In this document: in pieces, positions 52,468 through 60,976 of the stretch
How positions within the stretch are numbered: position 1 is the first letter of the stretch
How the letters are laid out: each line of letters opens with the position of its first letter
Origin: Isoptericola jiangsuensis
GTDB taxonomy: Bacteria > Actinomycetota > Actinomycetes > Actinomycetales > Cellulomonadaceae
Assembly: GCF_002563715.1 (NCBI RefSeq)
Contig: NZ_PDJJ01000001.1
Location: 248,001-312,000 of the forward strand
Length of the DNA stretch: 64,000 nt
Reading direction: 5' to 3'
Translations under genes and position numbers: made by a program
The notes under the pieces: generated by a model
The model's database searches: none
Told to the model about the DNA's origin: nothing
The model's input: only the letters and a program-made list of their open reading frames with translations

Positions 52468-52607
52468 GGCGGGCACGCTAGCGACGGGGGAGTGCCGGCC
52501 GCAGGCGTCGTCCACAGGGCTGTGGACGACGTGGACGTGGCGGATCCCACCGTTGCGCCCGTGGAGAACCGTCGTGACAAAACCGCTCCGCGGGAGCATC
52601 CTCGAAG

Positions 52608-53090
52608 ATGATGAGCGACACCAGCACGCGACCCGAGCCCCGCACCTACCCGCAGCCCCCCACGAGCGAACCGGTGAGCGACGAGCTGCTGGTGGTCCAC
52701 CTCAAGCACCGGGCCACCGAGTACTTCCGCCGCCCTGAGCTCGTCTCCCACCAGGTGTCCGACGGGATCCTCGCGATCACCCTCGCCGCCGGCGAGGGCA
52801 CCCCCGTGCGCACACGCCACTTCCCCCTCGGCGAGGTCGCCGAGTTCGTCGTCGAGGCCGCCAGCACCGCCTACGAGGAGGCGTTCGACGCCTGGACCCG
52901 GGCCCGCTTCGGGGTGGACGCCGAGACCTACCGGTCGATGAACGAGACGTCCGTCGGCATGACCATGGCCGAGAAGATGCGCCGCCAGATCGCCGAGGGG
53001 CTCGGCGTCGACCCGTCCGCCGTCCACTTCGGCGGCTCCTTCACCATCGAGGACGACGAGGACTGGGAGAGCTCGCCCGACGAGGAGTAG
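52608..53090 (+). CDS. Conserved hypothetical acidic protein
   Basis: 160 aa if started at the first of two adjacent ATGs. Pro/Thr-rich start, then a mixed domain: SDELLVVHLKHRATEYF, GILAITLAAGEGTPVRTRHF, VVEAASTAYEEAFDAW, MAEKMRRQIAEGLGVDP. It ends in an acidic DDEDWESSPDEE. The YEEAFDAWTRARFG helix and acidic tail recall small secretion-related proteins, and the gene is divergent from the WXG-like cassette. No family can be named. Confidence 0.7.
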   Translation: MMSDTSTRPEPRTYPQPPTSEPVSDELLVVHLKHRATEYFRRPELVSHQVSDGILAITLAAGEGTPVRTRHFPLGEVAEFVVEAASTAYEEAFDAWTRARFGVDAETYRSMNETSVGMTMAEKMRRQIAEGLGVDPSAVHFGGSFTIEDDEDWESSPDEE

Positions 53091-53123
53091 ATGAGTTCCG
53101 GCGTCGTCGGTCGTCCACCCGGT

Positions 53124-54002
53124 ATGACCATCCAGACCCGTACCCTCGACGTCCCCGGCGCCGTCCTCACCTACGACGTCCACACCCCCGCCGCCGACGG
53201 CGGGCACCCGCCGCTGTTCGTCCTCGGCAGCCCGATGGAGGCCTCCGGCTTCGCCCAGGTCGTCGCCGAGCTCGGCGACCGCACCGTGCTGACCTACGAC
53301 CCGCGCGGCACCGACCGCTCCAAGCTCCTCGACGACGGCGAGGTGACCGTGGAGCACCACGCCGCCGACCTGCACGCCGTCGCCCAGGACGCGGGCCTCG
53401 GCCCGCTCGACGTCCTCGGCTCGTCCGGCGGCGCCGTCACCGCGCTCGCGTGGGCGACGGACCACCCCGACGAGGTGCGGACCCTCGTCGCGCACGAGCC
53501 GCCCCTGACCTCCCTGCTCGCGGACCGCGACCTCGCCGTCCGCGCGCAGGCCGACATCGTCGAGACGTACCGACGCACCGGGTTCGGGCCCGCCATGGCG
53601 AAGTTCATCCAGCTCGTCACGGCGACCGCGCCGATCGACCAGGCGTACCTCGACGCGCCGGACCCCGACCCCGCACAGTTCGGCCTGCCCGCCGAGGACG
53701 ACGGGCGCCGCGACGACCTCCTGCTCGGCAAGTCGCTGCTCACCATGCCGCTGTGGGAGCCCGACCTCGACCGGCTGCGCGACCTGACCGCCGCCGGGGA
53801 CCTGCGGGTGGTGCCCGCCGCGGGCGTCACCTCGCCGCCCGGCACCCTCGCGGCCCGGGGCGCCACCGCGCTCGCCGCGGCGCTCGGCACCCCCACGACC
53901 GACTTCCCGGGCGACCACGGCGGGTTCATGCGCAACGAGTGGGCCCCCGACAACGACCCGGCCGCCTTCGCCGCCCGCCTGCGGGAGGTCCTGGCGTCCT
54001 GA
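53124..54002 (+). CDS. Alpha/beta hydrolase
   Basis: 292 aa from the ATG at 53124. An in-frame ATG 33 nt upstream abuts the previous stop and is less likely. Fold markers: LFVLGSPMEASGF, LTYDPRGTDRSKL, nucleophile elbow LGSSGGAVTAL, late Asp region and catalytic-His region FPGDHGGFMRNEW. Members with this PRGTDRS pattern are peroxidase/hydrolase-like enzymes of unknown substrate. Confidence 0.88.
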   Translation: MTIQTRTLDVPGAVLTYDVHTPAADGGHPPLFVLGSPMEASGFAQVVAELGDRTVLTYDPRGTDRSKLLDDGEVTVEHHAADLHAVAQDAGLGPLDVLGSSGGAVTALAWATDHPDEVRTLVAHEPPLTSLLADRDLAVRAQADIVETYRRTGFGPAMAKFIQLVTATAPIDQAYLDAPDPDPAQFGLPAEDDGRRDDLLLGKSLLTMPLWEPDLDRLRDLTAAGDLRVVPAAGVTSPPGTLAARGATALAAALGTPTTDFPGDHGGFMRNEWAPDNDPAAFAARLREVLAS

Positions 54003-54101
54003 CCGGACGCCCTGTGGACACCGGCACCGGCCCGAAACATTCGTGCGGGATCATGGCACGGCCGCACCCCAGCCGTTCCCGCCCCCGGAGGTTTCCCGCA
54101 C

Positions 54102-55010
54102 GTGCCCTCGATCGTGGTCGTCGGATCCGTCAACGCCGACATCGTCACGCGGGTCGCCGCCCAGCCCGTGCCGGGCGAGACCGTGCTCGCGGAGTCGATG
54201 GCGGTGCTGCCGGGCGGCAAGGGCGCCAACCAGGCGGTGGCCGCCGCCCGGCTCGGCGCCGACGTGTGGCTCGTCGGCGCGGTCGGCACCGGACCGTTCG
54301 CCGACACCGCCCTCGCCGGGCTGCGGACGTCCGGCGTCCACCTCGACGCCGTCGCCGAGGTCGACGGGCACTCCGGGGTCGCGCTCGTCACCGTGTCCGC
54401 CGACGGGGAGAACTCCATCGTCGTCGTGCCCGGGGCGAACTCCACCGTGGACGCCGACGTCGTCGCCCGGCACGCCGACCTCCTCGCCCGGGCCGACGTC
54501 GTCGTCCTCCAGGCGGAGATCCCCGTGCCTGGCATCGAGGCCGCGGCCCGCGCCGCCGGCGGCCGCGTCCTGCTCAACCTCGCACCCGTCGTCGACCTCG
54601 ACCCGTCGGTGCTGGCGCTCGCCGACCCGCTCGTGGTCAACGCGGGCGAGGCGCGCCGGCTCCTCGACGACGCCGCCCGGCCCGTGCCGGACGCCCCGTT
54701 CGCCGTCGTCGACGCCCTGCTGGAGCTGGGGCCGCGGTCCGTCGTCCTCACCATGGGGGGCGCGGGCGCGGTCGTCGCGGAGGCCTCGACGGACGACGGC
54801 GCCCCCGTGGTCGTGCCCGCCCCGCACGTCGAGCCGCTCGACACCACCGGGGCGGGCGACGCGTTCGTCGGCGCCCTCGCCTGGCGGCTCCTGGGCGGGG
54901 ACACCCTCGCGGACGCCGCCCGCACCGCCGTGCGGGCCGGCGCGTACTCGGTGACCACGCACGGCGCGCAGCGGTCGTTCCCCGCGGCCGACGACGTGCT
55001 GCCCGGCTGA
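54102..55010 (+). CDS. rbsK: Ribokinase (PfkB family)
   Basis: 302 aa, GTG behind CCGGAGG. PfkB signatures: VVVGSVNADIVTRV, GGKGANQAVAAARLGA, HSGVALVTVSADGEN, and the C-terminal DTTGAGDAFVGALAWRL with the catalytic Asp. It phosphorylates ribose, or a related pentose or nucleoside, at O5. No ribose transporter is adjacent, so the nucleoside-salvage or sugar source is unclear. Confidence 0.92.
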   Translation: MPSIVVVGSVNADIVTRVAAQPVPGETVLAESMAVLPGGKGANQAVAAARLGADVWLVGAVGTGPFADTALAGLRTSGVHLDAVAEVDGHSGVALVTVSADGENSIVVVPGANSTVDADVVARHADLLARADVVVLQAEIPVPGIEAAARAAGGRVLLNLAPVVDLDPSVLALADPLVVNAGEARRLLDDAARPVPDAPFAVVDALLELGPRSVVLTMGGAGAVVAEASTDDGAPVVVPAPHVEPLDTTGAGDAFVGALAWRLLGGDTLADAARTAVRAGAYSVTTHGAQRSFPAADDVLPG

Positions 55011-55028
55011 CGGGCGGCCGGGGCCGGG

Positions 55029-55697
55029 TCAGCCGTCGTCGCGGGTGACGTCCCCCGTCGCGAGGTCCACCCGGTGCTCCTGCTCGGCGCCGTCCACCGT
55101 CACCGACACGCTCCAGTGCGCGGACCGGCCCGACTCCAGGTCCGCCTCCCGCAGCGTCCCGCCCGTGGTGGACACCACCCGCTGGACCGCCTCGGGCAGC
55201 CCCACCGCCGCGTCCTCCAGCGCCGCCCGGTCGTCCGCGTCGAGGTCGGCGTCCCGCGTGCCCTGCACCTCGGTGCCCGCCGCGTCCACGCTCACCTCGA
55301 CCGCGCCCCCGTCCACCGCGACGTCGACCACCCAGCCGCCGTCCTCCGCGTCGACGGCGAACGGGGCGCCGCCCGCCTCCGCCGCGGCCAGGGCGATCGC
55401 GCCCAGCGCCCCCGTCGTCGGGTCGACGTCGCCCCCGCCCGCCGCGCCGTCGTCCGTGCCGCTGCCCGAGTCGTCGGTGTCGCCCGTGCCGTCACCGGAC
55501 CCGGCTCCCGTCGAGGCGCTCGCCTCCGGGGACGCGCCGTCCGAGCCGTCGGCCGAGGCGTCCGGCGAGCTCGCCTTCGCGGACGGCGTCGCCGACGACG
55601 GCGCGTCGTCGGGCGCGGAGGAGCCGGTGCAACCCGTCAGCGCGAGCGCCGCCACGAGCGTCAGGGCAGGCAGGGACCAGGGGTGTCGTCGCGTCAT
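55029..55697 (-). CDS. PepSY-like lipoprotein
   Basis: 222 aa. Signal peptide with lipobox LALTGC (residues ~19-24), then a ~70-residue Ser/Asp/Gly/Ala linker, then two PepSY-like repeats: GGWVVDVAVDGGAVEVSVDA and HWSVSVTVDGAEQEHRVDLATG. The start follows CAGGAT at 6 nt. PepSY domains are thought to bind or inhibit peptidases at the surface. The gene is convergent with rbsK. Confidence 0.8.
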   Translation of the reverse strand: MTRRHPWSLPALTLVAALALTGCTGSSAPDDAPSSATPSAKASSPDASADGSDGASPEASASTGAGSGDGTGDTDDSGSGTDDGAAGGGDVDPTTGALGAIALAAAEAGGAPFAVDAEDGGWVVDVAVDGGAVEVSVDAAGTEVQGTRDADLDADDRAALEDAAVGLPEAVQRVVSTTGGTLREADLESGRSAHWSVSVTVDGAEQEHRVDLATGDVTRDDG

Positions 55698-55893
55698 GCC
55701 CCCATCCTGGGACCGGCCGCCCCGGGCGCACCAACCCCGCCACGGGCGTGTTCACCGGGAGTTCACCCGATCAGCGCCGGATCGTCATCCCGCCGGGGGT
55801 TCCGCGTCGGTGACGCCGCTCACTATCGTCGTCACACCCGCCGACGGGCGCCACCGTCCGGCGCGAGGGTCGGGCACGGCGAGAGGAGCAGGG

Positions 55894-56361
55894 ATGACGA
55901 GCGTCGTCGTCGAGAAGCGCAAGCCCTGCGGCGCCGTCCGCGCGCGCTGGACCGCCGTCGTGCTCGGCAGCGACGAGTGGGGCGACTGGTTCGCCGTCCC
56001 GGACGGCACGCTCCTGCTGCCCGTCGCCGACCCGTGGGTGGCACGGTTCCGCCACGACGGCACGGTCCGGGTCGACGTCGCCACGGGCGTCGTCGCGGCG
56101 TCGCCCGTGAGCTGGTTCGTCGACCTCGACCTCGACGTCGAGCGGGACGCCACCGGGGGCGTGCACGCCCTCGACCTCGCTGACTTCGTGGAGCGGTCGC
56201 CGTCGTACCCGCGCGCCTGGGTGGACCTCGCCCGCGAGGCCTGGCAGGACGTCCAGCGCGACGTCGCCGGGCACGCCGAGCCGTTCGGCGCGGCCCCCGA
56301 CCTGTGGCTGCGCCGCGCCGCGCGCACCACCTGGCCCGTGGCCGCCGCCATCCCCGCCTGA
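55894..56361 (+). CDS. DUF402 family protein
   Basis: 155 aa, ATG behind GAGAGGAGCAGGG. DUF402 pattern: AVVLGSDEWGDWFAVPDGT, WFVDLDLDVERDATGGVHALDLADF (in parts). This family includes nucleoside tri- and diphosphatases of the Ntdp type with Asp clusters, present here as DLDLDVE and DLAD. A phosphatase role is possible but not shown. Confidence 0.85.
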   Translation: MTSVVVEKRKPCGAVRARWTAVVLGSDEWGDWFAVPDGTLLLPVADPWVARFRHDGTVRVDVATGVVAASPVSWFVDLDLDVERDATGGVHALDLADFVERSPSYPRAWVDLAREAWQDVQRDVAGHAEPFGAAPDLWLRRAARTTWPVAAAIPA

Positions 56362-56398
56362 CACCACCTGACCCGGCTCGGCGTGCCAGGCTGACCCC

Positions 56399-56893
56399 AT
56401 GAGCGCACCCGAGGACCTCGCCGCCGTCACCGCCCTCGTCGCCGAGGTGGAGCAGCAGGAACGCGAGCTGACGCTCGCCCGGTTCACCCACGACGACGCC
56501 TGGCGCCTCGGCTGCCTCCTCGTGGAGCTCGCGACCGAGCGGGACCTCGCCGTGACCGTCGACGTCCGCAAGGGGACGCAGCAGGTGTTCCACGCCGCCC
56601 GCGAGGGCACCACCGCCGACAACGACTCGTGGGTGGAGCGCAAGGTGCGGGTCGTGCAACGGTTCGGGGCGTCGTCGTACCTCGTCGGTCTGCGGGCGCG
56701 GGCGAAGGGCACCGACTTCAACGCCCAGCACCAGCTCCCGCTCCAGGAGTACGCGGCGCACGGCGGTGCGTTCCCGGTGCGCGTCGACGGCGTGGGAGTC
56801 GTCGGGACGGTCACCGTCTCGGGGCTCCCGCAGGCCGACGACCACGCCCTCGTCGTGGAGGCCCTGCGCGACCTGGTCGACCGGAGGGCCTGA
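56399..56893 (+). CDS. Heme-degrading-domain (UPF0303/GlcG-HbpS-like) protein
   Basis: 164 aa, ATG 6 nt after CAGGCT. Single domain: LTLARFTHDDAWRLGCLLVE, LAVTVDVRKGTQQVFHAA, DNDSWVERKVRVVQRFG, YAAHGGAFPVRVDGVGVVGT and GLPQADDHALVVEALRDL. This is the UPF0303 form of the HbpS/GlcG fold. Relatives bind heme or small ligands. Function in this organism unknown. Confidence 0.9.
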   Translation: MSAPEDLAAVTALVAEVEQQERELTLARFTHDDAWRLGCLLVELATERDLAVTVDVRKGTQQVFHAAREGTTADNDSWVERKVRVVQRFGASSYLVGLRARAKGTDFNAQHQLPLQEYAAHGGAFPVRVDGVGVVGTVTVSGLPQADDHALVVEALRDLVDRRA

Positions 56894-56903
56894 GTCCCCC
56901 TCC

Positions 56904-56934
56904 TTGCGCTTGACGCGACGTCAACCTCTAGCGT
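56904..56934 (+). promoter_or_regulatory. MerR-type promoter/operator
   Basis: -35 TTGCGC (56904-56909) and -10 TAGCGT (56929-56934) are 19 bp apart, the overlong spacing typical of MerR-activated promoters. A perfect dyad TTGACG-CGA-CGTCAA (56910-56924) fills the spacer. The ATG follows after 7 nt. It is the autoregulatory site of the TipAS-type gene downstream. Confidence 0.85.
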
Positions 56935-56941
56935 CGGTGGC

Positions 56942-57700
56942 ATGAGCCGTTCCATCCAGGACGTCGCCCGCCTCGCCGGGGTCTCCAGCCGCACCCTGCG
57001 GCACTACGACCAGATCGGCCTGCTGCCCCCGTCGGGCACCGGGCCCGCCGGCCTGCGGCACTACGACGACGTCGCCGTCCGACGCCTCCAGCGCATCCTG
57101 CTGCTGCGGGACCTCGGGCTGCCGCTCGCCGAGATCGGCGACGTGCTGGACGCCCAGACCGACGAGGCCGCCGCGCTGCGCGGACACCTCGCGGCCCTGC
57201 ACGACGAGCGGCGCCGGCTCGACCGGCAGATCGCGTCGGTGGGACGGACGTTGACCGCACTGGAGAAGGGGAGGCCGATCATGGCCGAGGAGATGCTCGA
57301 CGGGTTCGACCACACGCAGCACGAGCAGGAGGTCACCGAGCGCTGGGGCGCGGACGCGTACCGGCAGGGCGACGCCTGGTGGCGCGGGCTCGGACCCGAG
57401 GGGCAGGCCGACTGGAAGGCCCGCACCGCGGAGCTGAGCCGGGCGTGGACCGACGCGGCGGCCCGCGGCGTCGACCCGGCGTCCGACGAGGCGCAGGAGC
57501 TGGCCGCGCGGCACGCCGCCTGGCTCGGGTCCGTCCCCGGGACGCCGGGCTCCGACGTCGGGCGGCCGCCGCGTGCGTACGTCGTGGGCCTCGCCGAGAT
57601 GTACGTCGCCGACGAGCGGTTCGCGGCGAACTACGGCGGGGTGGCCGGGGCGACGTTCGTCCGTGACGCCCTCGTCGCGTACGCCGAGCGGGAGCTGTAG
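56942..57700 (+). CDS. MerR-family regulator with TipAS ligand domain
   Basis: 252 aa. N-terminal MerR winged helix IQDVARLAGVSSRTLRHYDQ, RHYDDVAVRRLQRILLLRDLG, a coiled-coil dimerisation helix (~75-110), then the TipAS domain: DHTQHEQEVTERWGADAYRQ, WKARTAELSRAWTDAA, and AEMYVADERFAANYGG. TipA-type proteins bind thiopeptide or other amphipathic drugs and activate their own promoter. The cysteine used for covalent thiostrepton capture is absent, so ligand binding is probably non-covalent. Confidence 0.93.
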   Translation: MSRSIQDVARLAGVSSRTLRHYDQIGLLPPSGTGPAGLRHYDDVAVRRLQRILLLRDLGLPLAEIGDVLDAQTDEAAALRGHLAALHDERRRLDRQIASVGRTLTALEKGRPIMAEEMLDGFDHTQHEQEVTERWGADAYRQGDAWWRGLGPEGQADWKARTAELSRAWTDAAARGVDPASDEAQELAARHAAWLGSVPGTPGSDVGRPPRAYVVGLAEMYVADERFAANYGGVAGATFVRDALVAYAEREL

Positions 57701-57741
57701 CGGACGCCCCGGCGTCCGGCGCCGGGTGGGAGACTGCGGGC

Positions 57742-58149
57742 ATGAGCGACGACTGGGCGAAGCAGCGCACCGAGGCCGCCCGTGAGCACGCGGCCCGCCT
57801 CGCGGCGCGGCAGGACGCCGAGCACGCGCGGGCCGAGGCGATGCTCGCGGAGTTCGTCGCGGACGCCACCGCGGCGCGGCTGCCCCCCGAGCCGCTGCAG
57901 GTCAAGGGGTACGGCGGTCGTGGCGCCGCCCGCACGCCGCTGCGCGGCTGGTACCTGCGCCATGACCGCACCGTCGCCGTGAGCACGGACGGCGACTTCT
58001 ACGTGCTCACCGCGCCGCTGAGCCTGGTCGACCGGGTGCGCGGCGTCCGCCCGACGCCGTCACGCCCGCCGCTGGTGCTCGGCGCGGGCGGCAAGGACGG
58101 CGACTCCATCGACCTCGCCGACGCGCTCGCCCGCCTGCTGCCCCGGTAG
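57742..58149 (+). CDS. Conserved hypothetical protein
   Basis: 135 aa. N-terminal Ala/Glu/Arg helix (~5-45), then a compact strand domain: GWYLRHDRTVAVSTDGDFYVL, RPPLVLGAGGKDGDSIDLADALARLL (in parts). The ATG follows GAGACT at 6 nt. The helix-plus-small-domain pattern occurs in many actinobacteria, but no function is known to me. It is followed by a hairpin. Confidence 0.75.
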   Translation: MSDDWAKQRTEAAREHAARLAARQDAEHARAEAMLAEFVADATAARLPPEPLQVKGYGGRGAARTPLRGWYLRHDRTVAVSTDGDFYVLTAPLSLVDRVRGVRPTPSRPPLVLGAGGKDGDSIDLADALARLLPR

Positions 58150-58170
58150 CCGCGGATCGACGGCGCGCTC

Positions 58171-58200
58171 CCTCAGGCATCGGGCGTCCGATGCCTGAGG
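58171..58200. terminator. Perfect 13-bp hairpin between convergent genes
   Basis: CCTCAGGCATCGG-GCGT-CCGATGCCTGAGG, perfect stem, between the hypothetical gene and the convergent hydrolase gene. It is less G+C-rich than the other hairpins here. Probable bidirectional terminator. Confidence 0.7.
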
Positions 58201-58310
58201 AACCGCACGGTCAGCGGTCGAGCAGGTCCCGCAGCACTGCCGTCCATCCGTCGAGCGCGTCGAGCAACTGATGGTCGTCCCGTCGGGCGACGTCAGGCTG
58301 CGGCGGGTCG

Positions 58311-59324
58311 TCATCGACCGAGCACTCCCGACAGCAGCGCGGCGACCTCCGGGGTCGCGGCGTACCCCGCGGGCCGACCGTCACGGACCGTCGCGGCGGC
58401 GTGCCGGAGCAGCGCCTCGTTGCGGACGTGCTGGTTCTCGACGCCCGGCCCGGGCGGGTCGAGCGGGAACGTCTCCGGCGTGAGGTCGTGCAGCGTCAGG
58501 AGGTCGCGGGGGTCCCGCACCGCGACCCACCGGTCCACCGGCTCCGGCCAGCCGGGCGGCGCGAGCGCGGCGACGGCATCCTGCACGGCGCGGATCGCCA
58601 GCGGTGCCCCCAGCGACACGAGAAGCGGCACGTCCCGGCCCGCGGCCGCCGCCGACCGCAGCACCTGGTAGGCGACCACCGCGCCGAGCGAGTGCGCCAC
58701 GATCACGGCGGGCTCGTCCACCGGCAGCGCCGCGAGCACCCCCGCGTCGACGGCGGCCCGCGCCTCGGCGTCGTGCAGGTACGTGTAGACGTCGTGCGTG
58801 AGCAGCAGGACGACGGCGCCGCTCAGGCCCGGCACCAACCGGTCGACGGTCGCGAGGGCAGCGGCCAGCGTTCGCGCGAGGGCGTCGCCGACCAGTCCCT
58901 CGGACGCCACCGTCTCGGCCGCCGCGACGTCCTGCGTCGGTGGGTCCGCCGGGGCCGACCCGTACGCGGCGAGCACCTCTCGGCTGACGTCGAGGGTGAA
59001 CCGCAGCCGATCGACGTCGAGCCCGGCGAGGAGCGGCAGGTAGCCGTCGGGGCGAGCCACGGCGTGCGTCGTCACCGGCGGGAGCGGCAGGTAGCCGTCG
59101 GGGCGAGCCACGGCGTGCGTCGTCACCGGCGGGAGCGGCAGGTCGTCCGAGGCGGCGTCGAGCATCGCCCCGTAGTGGACGAACGTCGCGTCGTCGTCCG
59201 TCAGCCGCAGGTCGGAGCCGATGGCGTCGAGGCCCGCGTCGAGCGCGTCGAGCCACCGCTGCTCGACGGCGTCCGCGTCGACGTCGCCGGAGTCGCGGCC
59301 GTGGATCAGCACGAGTCGGGTCAC
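58311..59324 (-). CDS. Alpha/beta-hydrolase-like protein with internal 17-residue duplication
   Basis: 337 aa from the GTG at 59324, set by TACGGT 7 nt upstream. Opening LVLIHGRDSGDVDADAVEQRW and the nucleophile elbow VIVAHSLGAVVAYQVLR (~residues 203-219) mark a hydrolase fold related to PGAP1/lipase-like proteins. LVSLGAPLAIRAV and a C-terminal HDLTPETFPL, QHVRNEALLRHAA follow, the last with candidate catalytic His. Residues ~65-98 contain two identical copies of a 17-residue block reading LPPVTTHAVARPDGYLP, from a 51-bp DNA duplication. Confidence 0.8.
   Translation of the reverse strand: MTRLVLIHGRDSGDVDADAVEQRWLDALDAGLDAIGSDLRLTDDDATFVHYGAMLDAASDDLPLPPVTTHAVARPDGYLPLPPVTTHAVARPDGYLPLLAGLDVDRLRFTLDVSREVLAAYGSAPADPPTQDVAAAETVASEGLVGDALARTLAAALATVDRLVPGLSGAVVLLLTHDVYTYLHDAEARAAVDAGVLAALPVDEPAVIVAHSLGAVVAYQVLRSAAAAGRDVPLLVSLGAPLAIRAVQDAVAALAPPGWPEPVDRWVAVRDPRDLLTLHDLTPETFPLDPPGPGVENQHVRNEALLRHAAATVRDGRPAGYAATPEVAALLSGVLGR
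59031..59132. repeat. Two identical 51-bp tandem units within the hydrolase gene
   Basis: Units 59031-59081 and 59082-59132 are identical base for base, and the first 10 bp of the unit recur at 59133. In frame, adding 17 residues. Absence of even one synonymous change points to a very recent duplication or ongoing slippage. Confidence 0.95.
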
Positions 59325-59381
59325 GCCCCCGACCGTAGCGGGCGCACCCGTGCCCGGCTCGCCGACCGCCGCCGTCCGTGT

Positions 59382-59460
59382 GTCGAGCATGCGGTCACCA
59401 CCGTCGAGCATGCGGTGCGGGCCTGTCCACAGGTGCGGACGGGCCCTCACCGCATGCTCG
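59382..59460. repeat. AGCATGCGGT repeat cluster in the intergenic region
   Basis: GTCGAGCATGCGGT at 59382-59395 and again at 59403-59416 (21-bp period, two helical turns), with the inverted form ACCGCATGCTCG at 59449-59460. Between the arms is CCTGTCCACAGG, itself a dyad. The cluster lies upstream of the hydrolase gene and just past the end of the ABC ATPase gene. Operator array or terminator-type hairpin. Confidence 0.7.
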
Positions 59461-59478
59461 GCAGGGAAGGGGCAGGGG

Positions 59479-60279
59479 TCAGTCGAGGCCGTCGAGGGGG
59501 TGCAGGATCCGGTGCAGGAACTGCCGGGTGCGCTCCTCGCGGGGCGCGGTGAACATCTCCCGGGGCGGCCCCTGCTCGACGACGACACCGCCGTCGAGGA
59601 ACAGCACCTCGTCGGCCACGGCGCGCGCGAACGCGAGCTCGTGCGTCACCACGACCATCGTCCAGCCGTCGTCGGCGAGCTCCTTCATCACCGACAGGAC
59701 CTCGCCGACGAGCTCGGGGTCGAGGGACGACGTCGGCTCGTCGAACAGCAGCAGGTCGGGCTGCAGGGCGAGCGCGCGGACGATGCCGACGCGCTGCTGC
59801 TGCCCGCCGGACAGCTCGCGCGGGTAGGCGTCGGCCTTGTCGGCCAGCCCGACGCGGGCCAGCAGCTCGCGCCCGCGGGCCTGCGCCTGCGCGAGCGGGA
59901 CGCGCTGCACCTGCACGGGGCCCTCGGTGACGTTCTGCAGCACGGTGCGGTGCGGGAACAGGTTGTGGTGCTGGAACACCATCGCGGACCGGTCGCGCAC
60001 CGCCTCGGTGCGGGCGCGGGCGTCGCGGGCCGCCCGGCCCCGCACCCCGGCGTCGGCCGCGAAGTCGACGTGCGGGCCGCCGTCGAACGCGAGCGTCCCG
60101 GCGTCGGGGGCCGTCAGGCCGTTGAGGGAGCGCAGCAGCGTCGTCTTGCCGGACCCGGACGGGCCGATGAGCGCGACCACCTGCCCGCGCCGGACCTCCA
60201 GGTCGACGCCGCGCAGCACGTGGTTGTCGCCGAACGACTTGTGCAGGGCGGCCGCGGTGAGCAGCGGGGTCTCAGACAT
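59479..60279 (-). CDS. Polar amino-acid ABC importer ATPase
   Basis: 266 aa. Walker A GPSGSGKTT, Q-loop MVFQHHNLFPHRT, signature LSGGQQQRV, Walker B LLLFDEPTSSLDP, switch His in VVVTHELAFARAVADEV. Compared with GlnQ/TcyN relatives there is an insert between Walker A and Q-loop (GGPHVDFAADAGVRGRAARD). It overlaps the permease gene by 8 bp. Cystine or another polar amino acid is the likely substrate. Confidence 0.93.
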   Translation of the reverse strand: MSETPLLTAAALHKSFGDNHVLRGVDLEVRRGQVVALIGPSGSGKTTLLRSLNGLTAPDAGTLAFDGGPHVDFAADAGVRGRAARDARARTEAVRDRSAMVFQHHNLFPHRTVLQNVTEGPVQVQRVPLAQAQARGRELLARVGLADKADAYPRELSGGQQQRVGIVRALALQPDLLLFDEPTSSLDPELVGEVLSVMKELADDGWTMVVVTHELAFARAVADEVLFLDGGVVVEQGPPREMFTAPREERTRQFLHRILHPLDGLD

Positions 60280-60925
60280 ACTGCTCCAGCTTCCTCTCGA
60301 TGCGGGTCTGCGCGACCGACAGCACGGTGCAGAAGATCCAGTAGATCAGCGCCGCCTCGACGTAGATCAGCATGAACTCGTAGGTGTAGGAGGTGATCTC
60401 CTGCGCCTTGCGGAACATCTCCGTGACGAGGATGAGGGACGCCAGCGACGTGTCCTTGACCAGGGAGATGAACGTGTTCGACAGCGGCGGCACCGACACG
60501 CGGGCGGCCTGCGGCAGGATGATGCGCCGCAGCGTGCGACCGCGGGACATGCCGACCATGTACCCGGCCTCCCACTGGCCGGTGGGCACGGACAGGATGG
60601 CGGCGCGGATCACCTCGGCGGCGTACCCGCCGACGTTGAGGGAGAACGCGATGATCGCGCTCGGCCACGGGTCGATGGTCACGCCGATCGACGGCAGGCC
60701 GTAGAAGATGACGAAGAGCTGCACGAGCAGCGGCGTGCCGCGGATGGCGGACACGTAGGCGCGGCCGAGCCACGCCAGGAACCGGTTCGTGGAGAGCCGC
60801 AGGAGCGCGACGCCGAGCGCCAGCACGATGCCGATCGCGAACGACGCGAGGGCGAGCGGGATCGTGCCGGCCAGCCCGGCGAGGACCAGCGGCCACCAGG
60901 AGTCGAGGAAGAGCTGGACGTCCAT
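60272..60925 (-). CDS. Polar amino-acid ABC importer permease
   Basis: 217 aa with five TMs. Opening SWWPLVLAGLAGTIPLALASF, IRGTPLLVQLFVIFYGLP, and the EAA loop EAGYMVGMSRGRTLRRIILPQAARV (in parts) that contacts the ATPase. TcyL/YecS-like members form homodimers, so one permease gene is sufficient. A strong hairpin separates it from the binding-protein gene upstream. Confidence 0.94.
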   Translation of the reverse strand: MDVQLFLDSWWPLVLAGLAGTIPLALASFAIGIVLALGVALLRLSTNRFLAWLGRAYVSAIRGTPLLVQLFVIFYGLPSIGVTIDPWPSAIIAFSLNVGGYAAEVIRAAILSVPTGQWEAGYMVGMSRGRTLRRIILPQAARVSVPPLSNTFISLVKDTSLASLILVTEMFRKAQEITSYTYEFMLIYVEAALIYWIFCTVLSVAQTRIERKLEQYV

Positions 60926-60976
60926 CGGGTCAGGATCCCATCCCGTGCAGGTGCGGGCCGAGGTACGGGGACGCCA

